Assembly: GCF_044335535.1 (NCBI RefSeq)
Contig: NZ_JBIQVZ010000002.1
Span: 372,001-436,000 of the forward strand
Direction of reading: 5' to 3'
Length of the DNA: 64,000 nucleotides
Source of the DNA: Mariniflexile sp044335535
GTDB taxonomy: Bacteria > Bacteroidota > Bacteroidia > Flavobacteriales > Flavobacteriaceae
In this document: positions 10,156 to 19,483 of the stretch, piece by piece
How the letters are laid out: each line of letters opens with the position of its first letter
Numbering within the stretch: the first letter of the stretch is position 1
Translations under genes and position numbers: made by a program
The notes under the pieces: generated by a model
The model's input: the letters and a program-made list of their open reading frames with translations, nothing else
What the model was told of the DNA's origin: nothing
The model's database searches: none

Positions 10156-10494
10156 TTAAAATTTTATTCTTACGGTTTTAGACTCATTCCAACCCAACCA
10201 GCACCTTAACTTTGAATTCAACTCTTCCCCCTTGGCAAGTCGTTCAATTTGTAATTGATGAGACAACTCACAAATGAATTCATAGATGTGTTTGTCCAAA
10301 AGACATACACTAATCAAATAGTTGAAATGACCTGCAACATAACTGGTAAAAATGATTACCATCCATGTTTCGGTGAACTCAACCTGCCCTAACATGAATT
10401 GACATTTGGTAACGTAGACAAACAATCCATCTGGTAATAGGATTGAAAAGAAATCAATCAATCCGATGAAAAAACTTTGTGGTTCAAATTTCAT
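10156..10494 (-). CDS. Short membrane protein downstream of the TcB-TcC fusion, possibly truncated
   Basis: 112 residues. The N-terminus has the pattern FFIGLIDFFSILLPDGLF, which I associate with a family of larger (~300 aa) bacterial membrane proteins. A second hydrophobic stretch, WMVIIFTSYVAGHFNYLI, follows, and the protein then ends after LGWNESKTVRIKF. Its length suggests a C-terminal truncation. It lies 103 bases downstream of the toxin fusion, where immunity genes of polymorphic toxins often sit. A protective role against a wall-active cargo is conceivable but unproven. Confidence 0.5.
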   Translation of the reverse strand: MKFEPQSFFIGLIDFFSILLPDGLFVYVTKCQFMLGQVEFTETWMVIIFTSYVAGHFNYLISVCLLDKHIYEFICELSHQLQIERLAKGEELNSKLRCWLGWNESKTVRIKF

Positions 10495-10597
10495 AATGAA
10501 AAATTTTTATGTTTTTATCTGATTCAATAGGTTGTCATTTAAATTGGATATTTAGGGTTTCAGTTTGGTTCACTTCGAGTATTTTTTACTTCTTTTT

Positions 10598-11380
10598 TTA
10601 TCTAACACTAGTATAGAAAAGAAAGAATTTCTTAGAAACACCTGCAATACCAAACTCCTTATACTTAGTAACATCAATTGCTATTTTTTTTGCCTCTTTG
10701 GGATTATCTGCCATCCATTTATTACTTCTTGCCCAAACTGGGAAAAACCTTTGGAGACCTTCAAATGTTCTTTTGTATCTTTTTATTCCATTCTTTTTTT
10801 TCTTTTCAGGAAGCCCAATAGGACTTACCCAATGTGTTGCACCTTTTGTTGGATCATTTTTAGAAGGATTAGTATCATCCAACCTAGCTTTGGCAGCATC
10901 AACTGTTGATGGAAAGGATTCTAAAAATGTATATCTTGAGTTAGAGGAAAGATTATCAAAACGATCTTTTAATTCTACATAACCGCTAATATCATCTTTT
11001 GAGGGTTTGTCTACTGTTCCACCAGTTCTATTCAAATAGGCATAGGCTATTGCCTTCTGGGCTTTTTCTTTCTCCTCCCCCTTCAGTCCTTTTACAGATC
11101 CTGCTTCGTTATAAACGATATTGGCTAACCTTAATAGATCATCTCCATGTTTTGCTTCAGCTTCTTTTTTAATTTTATCCACAGAAGTTCTCATGGAATC
11201 TATTTTTACAATTCTATCCTTATATAGCTTGAATTCCCCTTTATTCTCATCAATTGCCCAATTCTTTTTTTTATACTCCTCTTTTAATTTTTCTATTTTT
11301 TCTTGATACGTTTTCTTTTCACTACTTAAAAAAGAATAAACATCTTTAAAAAATTCAGCATTATCTTTGGATAATTTTAC
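10598..11380 (-). other. Variable C-terminal cargo domain with SleB-like hydrolase motifs
   Basis: Residues 2283-2542 of the TcB-TcC fusion. A charged helical linker (about 70 residues) precedes LANIVYNEAGS, then KAIAYAYLNRTGG, and later NDPTKGATHWVSP. The order and spacing (hydrophobic-NEAG, AxAYxxLNR, DPTxGAxxWxxP) match the SleB/cell-wall hydrolase family, in which the Glu of the (N/E)EA motif is catalytic. Here that Glu is about residue 2374. The assignment is by motif reading only. If right, the cargo would act on peptidoglycan or a similar glycan. Confidence 0.55.
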
Positions 11381-14300
11381 GGTTCCAGATGGATCTACAA
11401 ATTTCAATGTATTATTGCTGGTATAAGCAAATAGATTTATACCATCTTCTATCCCAATAGGATCCCCACTCAACCACCTGCCCAGCCACGGCAAATAATA
11501 CCTCGCACTATGGTATTCCAGCCCCGTTTCCTCATCCCGCTCCATACCAGTATAGCGGTAGCGTTTGGCAGCAGATTTTATGGCAGCATTTTTAGCCTGA
11601 TAGGCAGTAGTGCCATAGGGATGATATTCTTCATAGGAAATTACTTTCGAATCTAGTGTTCCGTCTAACTCAAGGGCGGCAGAACCTAAATGGTTGTGTA
11701 ATTGGTAACGCACCAACCTCACCCCAACCCGCTCCTCTTGCGGGGGAGCAGGATCGGCATTTTGTTTGACCGTTTCTATCATCACAAAACGATGTCCTTC
11801 GTCAAGCAGGCTAAGCGTCTCTCTTTCAAACTTGACACTATTCCCTTGATACGTTTTGAATGTTTCATAACCCGATATGTAGATGCGTTCTTCTTTTTTA
11901 GTAGGTGCTACCCCTGCACTGGTTTGGTTTTCGGTTATCTTACGTATGCGTTGTCCACTGCCATCATATTGGTAATATGTAATGACCGGAATATTATCAT
12001 CGGTACAATGTTGCCGACTGGTCAGTACCACTTCCTCTTTAAAGTTCCAGCCTATCTTTTCAAGGTGCGGTAGCTCTTCCATATAGCCATGTTTGGGCTG
12101 ATGGCTATATTTGGTATAGTTTGCAGGGTTCCCGTTGTTTCCAATGAAAGTTCGTTTTAAACGGTTGTTGTTGGTTTCGTATTCATACCCCCTAGTCCAA
12201 TTACCACCTGCAGCAACATGCTTCATCTCCATGATGTTTCCTACCGCATCATATTGATAGCTTTGGGAATAAATTCGTACCGCCATCGGGTCGCCCATAT
12301 TCATGGCCCGCATAAAGGACCTGTCATTCCAGTTATCGCAATCGCTAAAATTTATGGCAGCATTATTCTCCCTGCCGGTTGCTTCCACAAGGCGGTATAA
12401 GGCATCATAGGTATATGAGCAAAGCGCTGGTACAGCACTATTCCTGAAAAACACCACGGGGGCAATTTTATCTTCTATAAGGGTGATGTTTCCTATAGGA
12501 TCATAGGTATAAAACCAATCCTGTAAACGATCACCATTCAAGCGTTTGCTTTCTAATCGTTTTAGATGAAAGGTTTCCTTATCATAATAAAATTTGGTGA
12601 TTACATCATTACCATAGATGATTTTATTGCGTTGCCCTTTTTCGTTGTAATCAATGTCTTTGACATAAACAGAGGAGTTGGTTTCCCCAGAATGTAACAC
12701 ACTTTCTCCATCCAATAAACCGGCTTCGTTGTAAGTGGGTGTAATAACACTACCATCAGGTTCAGTTTGTTTGATAATCCTTCCCAATGCATCCGTCTCA
12801 ATCGTAAAAGTAAATCCAACACCCGGTTCCAAATCATTTGACAAGTTGGCATCGATCCAGTTAGCGACTTCTTTGTATTTTCTGAATAGTTTTCTGGTGG
12901 TTTTCAACGGTTGCCCCTTAAAATCGTAATCAGGGGTATCCACTAAGCCTCCTGTATCATACTGCTGGATTACCTGACCCAAAATGTTGTGGGTTTGAAT
13001 AGCCACTTCGTTACTGCGATTACTGGTTAGTAAACTTTCTCCATAAATAATCCTGTCAAAAATATGGTTGAGAGGATCATCCGTTCCATCAGCTTTCTTC
13101 CTATCACCTCCAAGCACTATGCTATGGGTTGGACGATGGGCATTATCATAGAAGTATTGAAACTCGTGATTGCGTTCATCCCAGGTACGGAGCGGATTAT
13201 TCAATATATTGGTGAGCATCCATCGCTGCCCGGCATCCATACTGTTTTGATACACTTTATTACCCAGCATATCATACTTGTATTGCATCACCATATTACC
13301 ACGGGCATCCGTTACCGAACGAAGATTGCCTTCAATGTCTAAATTCAAGTGAGTTGTGTAAAATTCATCTGCATTTGTTTGTATATTTTTATTGTGTTCA
13401 ATAGACTGTACTGTTCTTCCCAAGGTATCAACATGCTCTACAGTAGGCGTGTTGGCATGCTTAGCAGCTTTGTCGGCGACAATTTTTTCTCTGCCAGGGT
13501 CTTTCCCTTCTGCTAAAAGCTCTGCATCAATAAGTCGGTAAGCTCTGTTAATATACCAGGTGCATTCTGAATCTAAAATGGTATCATTGACATCATGCAC
13601 CGTTTCCTTCCAGGAATCAAATTCCACTTTGGAGAACGTACCATCGGGCATTTTGGTTTTAATTAACCGCCCCGCAGCATCGTAAAACATTTTGGGCGTC
13701 ACACCCGTTTCAACCAATTCCTTATAATCCTCATAATGCCAGATGAGTGAAAAATAGGGTTCGTATTGCTTTACGGCATTGCCTTTGTTGTTTTTAATGG
13801 TTCTACCATTTCCAATCCAGCGGAGTTGTTTTGGATTAAGAGAAGCCGTATCTATTTCAGTTACCACGATTGAATCATCAGAATTGACCATTACTTGTTT
13901 GGCTTTGCCGGGTTCCGCCTGAACTTTTTTCATCACCACCTCGCCTATGCCATTGGAATATTCAAATGCAATTTGAACCTTACTTCCTTGAGGGTTCAGA
14001 TTTCCATCAAGCATCCTATAATGGGTTTCTCTTGTAATGGAAGCAATAACTGCTGGAGGCAAAGGCTTTACTTTTTGGGGTTCCCCATTTTTAATATGTT
14101 GTTTATTTTCATCATCAACCTTCTTATATTCATCAAAATCATAGACAAATCGTGAAGAGGCATGATTTAGTAAATCTTTTCCTATTAAAACAAGTTGAAC
14201 AGAATCAGGGGCATTGAAAAAGTTGAGGATGGCCGTAGTTTCTGCCGAATTAGTGACTTGTGATAATCCTGTCAATTCGTCTGCTTCATTGCCTTTACCC

Positions 14301-17300
14301 ATTACGGCTACTGCCTTTAACAATCCCAGTTCATCACTGATGGCCTCTGAAAAATTGCCATTGAGATCTTTTATCCATTGTGGAGAAAGTGTGCGAAAGT
14401 TAAATCCTTTCTTAGTATTGTCATTTTGAAAATCAAGATGTTCAACCCTGATCTTATTTCTCAAGGTATCCTCCGTTTCTTCAATAAAAAGAAAATAGGA
14501 TCCATCATATTTCACCTTGGTAACAGCATCGTATGGGTCGGTATAAGAAATAGGGGTATAAAAGCGATTTTGGGCATCTATTTGACTCTCAGTGATAGAT
14601 TTAAATTGAATGGTGCCTGAGCGAATCCACCAGTTATTATCGCCTTCGCTGTGGGTAAACTTCCCCTCTGTTAGGATGGATGCATTGACTTTTGTTCCAA
14701 AAATATCTGCAACCAATTCAGGTGTATAAGCCAATTGATAGCTTTCAAATAGAAGTGCGAGCGATTCCAACTGATGCAATGGCAAAGCACCAGTTAAATT
14801 GTTGCGGTAATAAATGGTACGGATATGCTCAATCAATCGCTTCTGGGCTTTTCCCAAGGCTAAGGCTTTATTCAATTCATGGTAATGGGCAGTATCTGAA
14901 TTTAAATCATCCAAAATGTTTGTAAAATCACCAACAGCATAATATGTATCCGATTTTGCCACTCCTTTCAGCTCAAAGGTTTTTACTTCTGAAGGCAATC
15001 TTAATCGAAGCATATTTTCACCGAGAACATCATTTGTAAACTGGTATTGGGTATAAATAATAACCGTTTTGCCCTGTTCTTGCTGAGTTTCTGTGGGCAG
15101 AGAAACATCAGGTTTGATTCTTGGATAAACTACCGAAGCAGATTCCAAGACATTGCCATACTCATCCAATTTTATATTTAGGTTATGAGCAATTCTCGGA
15201 TCCTCGGCATTGCGTTCATAACTATAGGTAATAGCCTCACTTTCCTTCACCACAAAAACAGCATGTTTATTGTTGCCTTTGGGCTGTAATAGTTCAATAA
15301 CGCAATTGTGGGTAGCCACAGAGAAAGGCGTAAACTCTTTTCTTCTTGCTTCCTCTGAGTTTCCATACTTGATGGCATCTTTGGCGAAGGTTTCAGAACG
15401 CAATGCCATCCCTTTACAAGCCCGATAAGCTTCCCGCCATTCATCGGCGGTGAGTTGGTTAAGAATGCTTGAATCCATTCTCTCTGGAACTGTGAGTCGG
15501 GCATCAGGCAATGCGACTTCAGGGTGGGCTACTGCCCCAAATTCTCTTTCATAGTCATGATACCAGTAATCCTTTTCAAATTGATTAAGGATTTTTTCAT
15601 TTTGCACAAAGGCTCCGGTGTGATACCATGATTTAGATACCACGGGTTCTTGATGCAAGTCTTCTTCTGTAATGTTAGTAGCATCTTGTTTGCCCCAATG
15701 CTCAAAAGTTTCTGCATCAATCTGTTCCACCATTCCAAATCCACGGAATTCTCTTTCAGCATGATCATAATAACCGTGATGGTATTTGTATTTACTAATA
15801 AACTTGTATCCAGAAATTTTGTCCTCGGTAGTAGTTTTTGAAACACAATGAACCGGAAAATGCAATTTCGTTATCCAGGGTTTGCCGGTTAGTTTATCCT
15901 CTATGTAAAATTTGGTTGAAGGCTCATATTCTAAAGAAACCTCTTTGCCAAGATTGTTTTTATAGGAAACCATGATATGAGGTTTCTTACTATGCATCAG
16001 GTCAATATATTTTAAAGGAGCATTTGAATCCTTGGACAAGGAGCTTGACCAAACAATACAGGCTACGCCATTCCCCAATAGATCAGTAATTGTAATTCTA
16101 GACTGATCGTGTATTTCGGGGAATGTACCTATTTCAAAAGGAGTCGTACCAAATCTGTTTCCACTAAGATTTTTCCAGCAAGTAAACTTGTTTTTACCCA
16201 AATAAATGATGTCGGAAGTTCCGGACCCATCTATATCGGCCAACCTTAAGTAGGCGGGATTAAAAGTATCGGGATGATCAAAAACCGGGGCATTGTCCAA
16301 TGTTACTTTGGCTCCAAATTTACCATAGCCCAAATTGGGCCAATAACAAACTTCACCATTCCTGATTCTCAAAATATCTGTCATGCCATCACCTGACATA
16401 TCCGCCAAATAGATGGTTTGCTTGGCATCGGCAAAAACGATGTGTGGACCTTCCTCTTCATCGAAAGGTTTACTCGTTTTCTGGGCAGGCATAAAGCCAT
16501 TCCTTCCTTCTGATGCATACCATGTAAACACATAATCTTCCGAAATGACCACTTCAGGTTTCCCATCCCCATTTAGATCAAACATCCGGGTGTTGGGGTC
16601 TCCAAAATCAATATTGGGCAAGGTTTTGAATGGATGTAGACCTTGCCATTCATGGTCATCATCCAGTTCAAAATAACCTCTTGGTTCCCCATTAAAACTA
16701 ACTAACTGTTTACCTCCATCAGCATCCAAATCACTCAATTGAAGTTGGCCACCCAATCCTGCAAAGGAAGGTTTAGGAGAAACCAGCTTAGCTTGTTCAA
16801 ACATCAGTTTGGGATCACTATCATCATTCCACACACCCAAGTTGTGCTTATAATACCAACCATTTGCCTGTTCTGATAATATTCCCGAAAGCCCCTCATT
16901 AAATAAGTCTATAAATTGATAAGGGGTTTGTTCTATTCCTGTTGGAGCATGAATAAGCGCTTCAGGTGAAACCGTTTTTATATCACTATTCCAGTCATGG
17001 CTTTGGTATTCAAACTCCATAGCAGGTAGTTTTTTATAAGAATAGGTCCCATTTGGCTTCTTAATATACCCATAGGATGTAATAGCTTTTAGAAAAGTAA
17101 AATCTTGTTCTGCGGAAGTGTCATAATCAAAATTTACTGAACGTACAAGACCATCATATTCATTAGCGCCTTTGAAATGGTGATACAATAGAACCCTTTT
17201 ACATAGTCTGGTAGTTCGTATTTCAAAACCTGATTTATAGTCTGAAAAGGCATCTGGTCTGAAATCCCAAGGGTTTAATTGATCTATCGGTTGCGTGTTA

Positions 17301-18226
17301 TAATCTGTTGTGCCGTAATCAAATACTGTTTTAAATAAATAATCCGTTCCATCGGGAAAAGCATCCCCGAATTGCCTGTATGGTATTTTATTGCCATATA
17401 AAACCTTATCAAGATAAAGATTGGTATAGGTGATGTTTCCGGCTTTTAATCGGTTCCTGTTGTGAATTAATGATTCATCAAAACCAATTGCATCTTCTTG
17501 CTTGTAAAGATATTGCGTACAGTTTCCTTGGTCATCAAAAACAAACTCAGGCAACCATTCAAATACTTTTCTTGAATCTGTTGGATCTTTCAAGCGTGAA
17601 TTTGCTGACCAACCAAATAAGGTTGTTACATTCTCTTTGGTGATGACCCGCCATTTTATTTCACTGGCATCCTTCTTTGTCCATCGTTCAATGCGGGCGA
17701 ACAATCCTTCTATTCTCGGTTTATAAAATCGAATGGTAAATAAATTATTCGGAGAATCATTTTCGTTGATAACATAGTCACCATTCCCATCTTTGATAAA
17801 AGAACCATCAACTGCTTTCTTAAACTCCGGTACCAAATCTTCTGCTTCAGAAAACAGAAATACATCCGAATCAATGGGATCTAAGTACTGAGGAAGTCCT
17901 TTATCTGTTTTTCTTTTGATGGATCCCAAACTCAAATTCCACCCTAACCCAAATATCCCGTTACCGGCACCGGAATTATAAGATAGAGCTAACTCGGGCG
18001 AAACACCCCTAGCTGGAGAAAATGGAAGTGGAATGGAGAAAGAAGATGTGCCATTGATGGCATTTACTGAAAATTTTTCATCAATTCCTTTGATAGCACC
18101 TCCTCCTTTAGGAAGAGAGATTTCCGGAATTTGAATAGCATTGGATTTAGTTGCATGTTCTTCCTTTTGAGCCGAAAGAAGATTTGCCCCTTTAAAGCTT
18201 GTAATATTATTGACGTGTTTTCCCAT
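10598..18226 (-). CDS. Tc toxin TcB-TcC fusion (SpvB/TcdB + RHS cocoon + C-terminal cargo)
   Basis: 2542 residues, ATG at 18226. Residues ~30-330 are an SpvB/TcaC N-terminal domain (LPKGGGAIKGIDEKFSVN, then FSIPLPFSPARGVSPELALS). FG-GAP/TcdB middle regions (DLDADGGKQLV, DLNGDGKPEVV, DIDGSGTSDII) and YD/RHS repeats follow. The RHS core ends at GMERDEETGLEYHSARYY...GRWLSGDPIGIEDGINLFAYTSNN...FVDPSGT (to ~residue 2282). This is the usual self-cleavage boundary of Tc and Rhs proteins. The fusion should form the closed cocoon that holds its own C-terminus and docks onto TcA. The last 260 residues are a separate variable domain, listed below. The intact length argues for a functional gene. Confidence 0.93.
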   Translation of the reverse strand: MGKHVNNITSFKGANLLSAQKEEHATKSNAIQIPEISLPKGGGAIKGIDEKFSVNAINGTSSFSIPLPFSPARGVSPELALSYNSGAGNGIFGLGWNLSLGSIKRKTDKGLPQYLDPIDSDVFLFSEAEDLVPEFKKAVDGSFIKDGNGDYVINENDSPNNLFTIRFYKPRIEGLFARIERWTKKDASEIKWRVITKENVTTLFGWSANSRLKDPTDSRKVFEWLPEFVFDDQGNCTQYLYKQEDAIGFDESLIHNRNRLKAGNITYTNLYLDKVLYGNKIPYRQFGDAFPDGTDYLFKTVFDYGTTDYNTQPIDQLNPWDFRPDAFSDYKSGFEIRTTRLCKRVLLYHHFKGANEYDGLVRSVNFDYDTSAEQDFTFLKAITSYGYIKKPNGTYSYKKLPAMEFEYQSHDWNSDIKTVSPEALIHAPTGIEQTPYQFIDLFNEGLSGILSEQANGWYYKHNLGVWNDDSDPKLMFEQAKLVSPKPSFAGLGGQLQLSDLDADGGKQLVSFNGEPRGYFELDDDHEWQGLHPFKTLPNIDFGDPNTRMFDLNGDGKPEVVISEDYVFTWYASEGRNGFMPAQKTSKPFDEEEGPHIVFADAKQTIYLADMSGDGMTDILRIRNGEVCYWPNLGYGKFGAKVTLDNAPVFDHPDTFNPAYLRLADIDGSGTSDIIYLGKNKFTCWKNLSGNRFGTTPFEIGTFPEIHDQSRITITDLLGNGVACIVWSSSLSKDSNAPLKYIDLMHSKKPHIMVSYKNNLGKEVSLEYEPSTKFYIEDKLTGKPWITKLHFPVHCVSKTTTEDKISGYKFISKYKYHHGYYDHAEREFRGFGMVEQIDAETFEHWGKQDATNITEEDLHQEPVVSKSWYHTGAFVQNEKILNQFEKDYWYHDYEREFGAVAHPEVALPDARLTVPERMDSSILNQLTADEWREAYRACKGMALRSETFAKDAIKYGNSEEARRKEFTPFSVATHNCVIELLQPKGNNKHAVFVVKESEAITYSYERNAEDPRIAHNLNIKLDEYGNVLESASVVYPRIKPDVSLPTETQQEQGKTVIIYTQYQFTNDVLGENMLRLRLPSEVKTFELKGVAKSDTYYAVGDFTNILDDLNSDTAHYHELNKALALGKAQKRLIEHIRTIYYRNNLTGALPLHQLESLALLFESYQLAYTPELVADIFGTKVNASILTEGKFTHSEGDNNWWIRSGTIQFKSITESQIDAQNRFYTPISYTDPYDAVTKVKYDGSYFLFIEETEDTLRNKIRVEHLDFQNDNTKKGFNFRTLSPQWIKDLNGNFSEAISDELGLLKAVAVMGKGNEADELTGLSQVTNSAETTAILNFFNAPDSVQLVLIGKDLLNHASSRFVYDFDEYKKVDDENKQHIKNGEPQKVKPLPPAVIASITRETHYRMLDGNLNPQGSKVQIAFEYSNGIGEVVMKKVQAEPGKAKQVMVNSDDSIVVTEIDTASLNPKQLRWIGNGRTIKNNKGNAVKQYEPYFSLIWHYEDYKELVETGVTPKMFYDAAGRLIKTKMPDGTFSKVEFDSWKETVHDVNDTILDSECTWYINRAYRLIDAELLAEGKDPGREKIVADKAAKHANTPTVEHVDTLGRTVQSIEHNKNIQTNADEFYTTHLNLDIEGNLRSVTDARGNMVMQYKYDMLGNKVYQNSMDAGQRWMLTNILNNPLRTWDERNHEFQYFYDNAHRPTHSIVLGGDRKKADGTDDPLNHIFDRIIYGESLLTSNRSNEVAIQTHNILGQVIQQYDTGGLVDTPDYDFKGQPLKTTRKLFRKYKEVANWIDANLSNDLEPGVGFTFTIETDALGRIIKQTEPDGSVITPTYNEAGLLDGESVLHSGETNSSVYVKDIDYNEKGQRNKIIYGNDVITKFYYDKETFHLKRLESKRLNGDRLQDWFYTYDPIGNITLIEDKIAPVVFFRNSAVPALCSYTYDALYRLVEATGRENNAAINFSDCDNWNDRSFMRAMNMGDPMAVRIYSQSYQYDAVGNIMEMKHVAAGGNWTRGYEYETNNNRLKRTFIGNNGNPANYTKYSHQPKHGYMEELPHLEKIGWNFKEEVVLTSRQHCTDDNIPVITYYQYDGSGQRIRKITENQTSAGVAPTKKEERIYISGYETFKTYQGNSVKFERETLSLLDEGHRFVMIETVKQNADPAPPQEERVGVRLVRYQLHNHLGSAALELDGTLDSKVISYEEYHPYGTTAYQAKNAAIKSAAKRYRYTGMERDEETGLEYHSARYYLPWLGRWLSGDPIGIEDGINLFAYTSNNTLKFVDPSGTVKLSKDNAEFFKDVYSFLSSEKKTYQEKIEKLKEEYKKKNWAIDENKGEFKLYKDRIVKIDSMRTSVDKIKKEAEAKHGDDLLRLANIVYNEAGSVKGLKGEEKEKAQKAIAYAYLNRTGGTVDKPSKDDISGYVELKDRFDNLSSNSRYTFLESFPSTVDAAKARLDDTNPSKNDPTKGATHWVSPIGLPEKKKKNGIKRYKRTFEGLQRFFPVWARSNKWMADNPKEAKKIAIDVTKYKEFGIAGVSKKFFLFYTSVR

Positions 18227-18505
18227 TTAAGACATTATAAATCCATCAACAAAAATTGAATGATCCAGTCTAATAAATGTGAGAGAGCATAAAAGTATTA
18301 GCTAGAACAGCTATTGGTATAATGCTTAAGGAGAAATTAAATGTAGTAAACTTTAATGAGAAAAACAAAACAAATTATATTTTTAACACAAGCATAAATA
18401 TAACTAATTATAAACAGAATATTAAATCAATTTTAACCTATACAAAAATGGTTTCAATGATTAAAACCTGATGTACATGGTCATTTTTTTAACTATTATA
18501 AGTTT

Positions 18506-18964
18506 GTGAATAGAATTTTATATAATAATCTGACGACTAAAAAGATCGATTCTTTTGAATCAAATAACTTTTCAATTAAATTTACACCGAACTGGAGACA
18601 AATAAGAAAGATTAGAAATAAAACCATTTCGGATTTTATTAACTTGAAAAATTATGTCGGAATTTTACAGATAAGTTCATTCCAGCATTCTGACAAAAAT
18701 TATGTCTTTGATTTAAACGAATCGATATCGGAAATAGAACAAAGCGGACACAAAGCCGAAATTAAAAACATTTCTGAATATCAATCTGTAGTCTATGCTC
18801 TAAATTATAAGGATGAAAATTTATATCAATTTCGTTTTGAATTTGGCTATAAAAACAAACGGTTATTTATCACTCTGACATTCGACAATATCAATGAAAA
18901 TGTAATTGAAAACAATTATAATGAGATCGTTAAAATACTAAACTCAATGAAGTTTAAAGAATAA
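18506..18964 (+). CDS. Hypothetical protein, 152 aa, between the Tc locus and the mnmE element
   Basis: Starts at GTG 18506; no good ATG precedes it. The protein is soluble with no signal peptide. Alternating beta-like stretches (FSIKFTPNWRQI, YVGILQISSFQ, SVVYALNYKD, YQFRFEFGYKN, FITLTFDN) and a final helix (NNYNEIVKILNSMKF) resemble the small alpha/beta PsbP/DUF1795-like fold. That likeness is only by pattern. It is divergent from the TcB-TcC gene, very AT-rich, and ends about 90 bases before the putative left att site, so it is probably just outside the element. Function unknown; an immunity-type role beside the toxin is possible but untested. Confidence 0.6.
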   Translation: MNRILYNNLTTKKIDSFESNNFSIKFTPNWRQIRKIRNKTISDFINLKNYVGILQISSFQHSDKNYVFDLNESISEIEQSGHKAEIKNISEYQSVVYALNYKDENLYQFRFEFGYKNKRLFITLTFDNINENVIENNYNEIVKILNSMKFKE

Positions 18965-19012
18965 AAAACTACGTAATAATAAAGAAAACAAGATTTTAAA
19001 AGTTATCGACAA

Positions 19013-19035
19013 TCATTTGATTTAATATCAAATGA
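19013..19035. repeat. 9-bp inverted repeat next to the left att site
   Basis: TCATTTGAT (19013-19021) and ATCAAATGA (19027-19035) flank a 5-base loop. It lies between the stop of the 152-residue gene and the candidate att site. It could be a weak terminator or a protein-binding dyad. Confidence 0.4.
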
Positions 19036-19055
19036 AATCAAAAAAAATGGCTGTC

Positions 19056-19073
19056 TATTTCCCGATGCAGAAA
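19056..19073 (-). repeat. Candidate distal att site: displaced mnmE 3' end
   Basis: On the minus strand this reads TTCTGCATCGGGAAATAG, encoding F-C-I-G-K-stop. The living mnmE 3' end at 30914-30931 reads TTTTGCATCGGAAAGTAA, also F-C-I-G-K-stop. The four differences are all silent, the match ends at the Phe codon, and both copies have the same orientation. This is what remains when an element integrates into the last 18 bases of mnmE and supplies its own copy of the 3' end. Confidence 0.75.
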
Positions 19074-19109
19074 ATAACTTAAACTGAATATCAACAAGTT
19101 ATAATTATA

Positions 19110-19128
19110 AGGTACAAATAAGATACAA
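19110..19128 (+). repeat. Paired AGRTACAA repeats, left end of the element
   Basis: AGGTACAA (19110-19117) and AGATACAA (19121-19128) start 11 bp apart. A matching pair with identical spacing lies inside the other end at 30771-30789. They are candidate arm-type binding sites for the integrase or excisionase. Confidence 0.5.
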
Positions 19129-19247
19129 TTAAACCTATTGAAGTTTATTTCTTCTAATAACTAATTTTATAATAAAACATCATAAAAATCAAATCATATA
19201 AGACAATTATCATATTTTAGTATGATTATTAATTAATAATTCTAAAT

Positions 19248-19475
19248 ATGAATAAAAGAAATAAACTTACTTTTTATTATTTAATTGTACTAATGGGCTT
19301 AGCCTTTATAGTTATTGGAATCATTACAACCGTTAGTTTTTTTGATACTGTTTCAGAATTAGATAAAAAAATCCAAATGCGAATTTACTTGTATATAGGA
19401 TTGACGTTGCTCTTTGTTTATAATGGTTATAGAATACTTTCTAAATTTTATAATGATAAAATAAAAGGCAAGTAG
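19248..19475 (+). CDS. Small two-TM membrane protein, first gene of the SIR2 operon
   Basis: 75 residues with two predicted transmembrane helices: about residues 9-31 (FYYLIVLMGLAFIVIGIITT) and 46-63 (IYLYIGLTLLFVYNGY). A short polar segment separates them (FDTVSELDKKIQMR) and both termini are basic, consistent with a hairpin in the inner membrane. Only 8 bases separate its stop from the SIR2-domain gene, so the two are almost certainly co-transcribed. No known family was recognised. Membrane partners are common in abortive defence systems, but a role here is inference. Confidence 0.65.
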   Translation: MNKRNKLTFYYLIVLMGLAFIVIGIITTVSFFDTVSELDKKIQMRIYLYIGLTLLFVYNGYRILSKFYNDKIKGK

Positions 19476-19483
19476 TTATTTAT

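Noticed and set aside
18506..18964. The 152-residue gene as part of the mnmE element
   Set aside because: It lies outside the proposed left att site at 19056, so it was kept as a neighbour only; its AT-richness alone is not enough.
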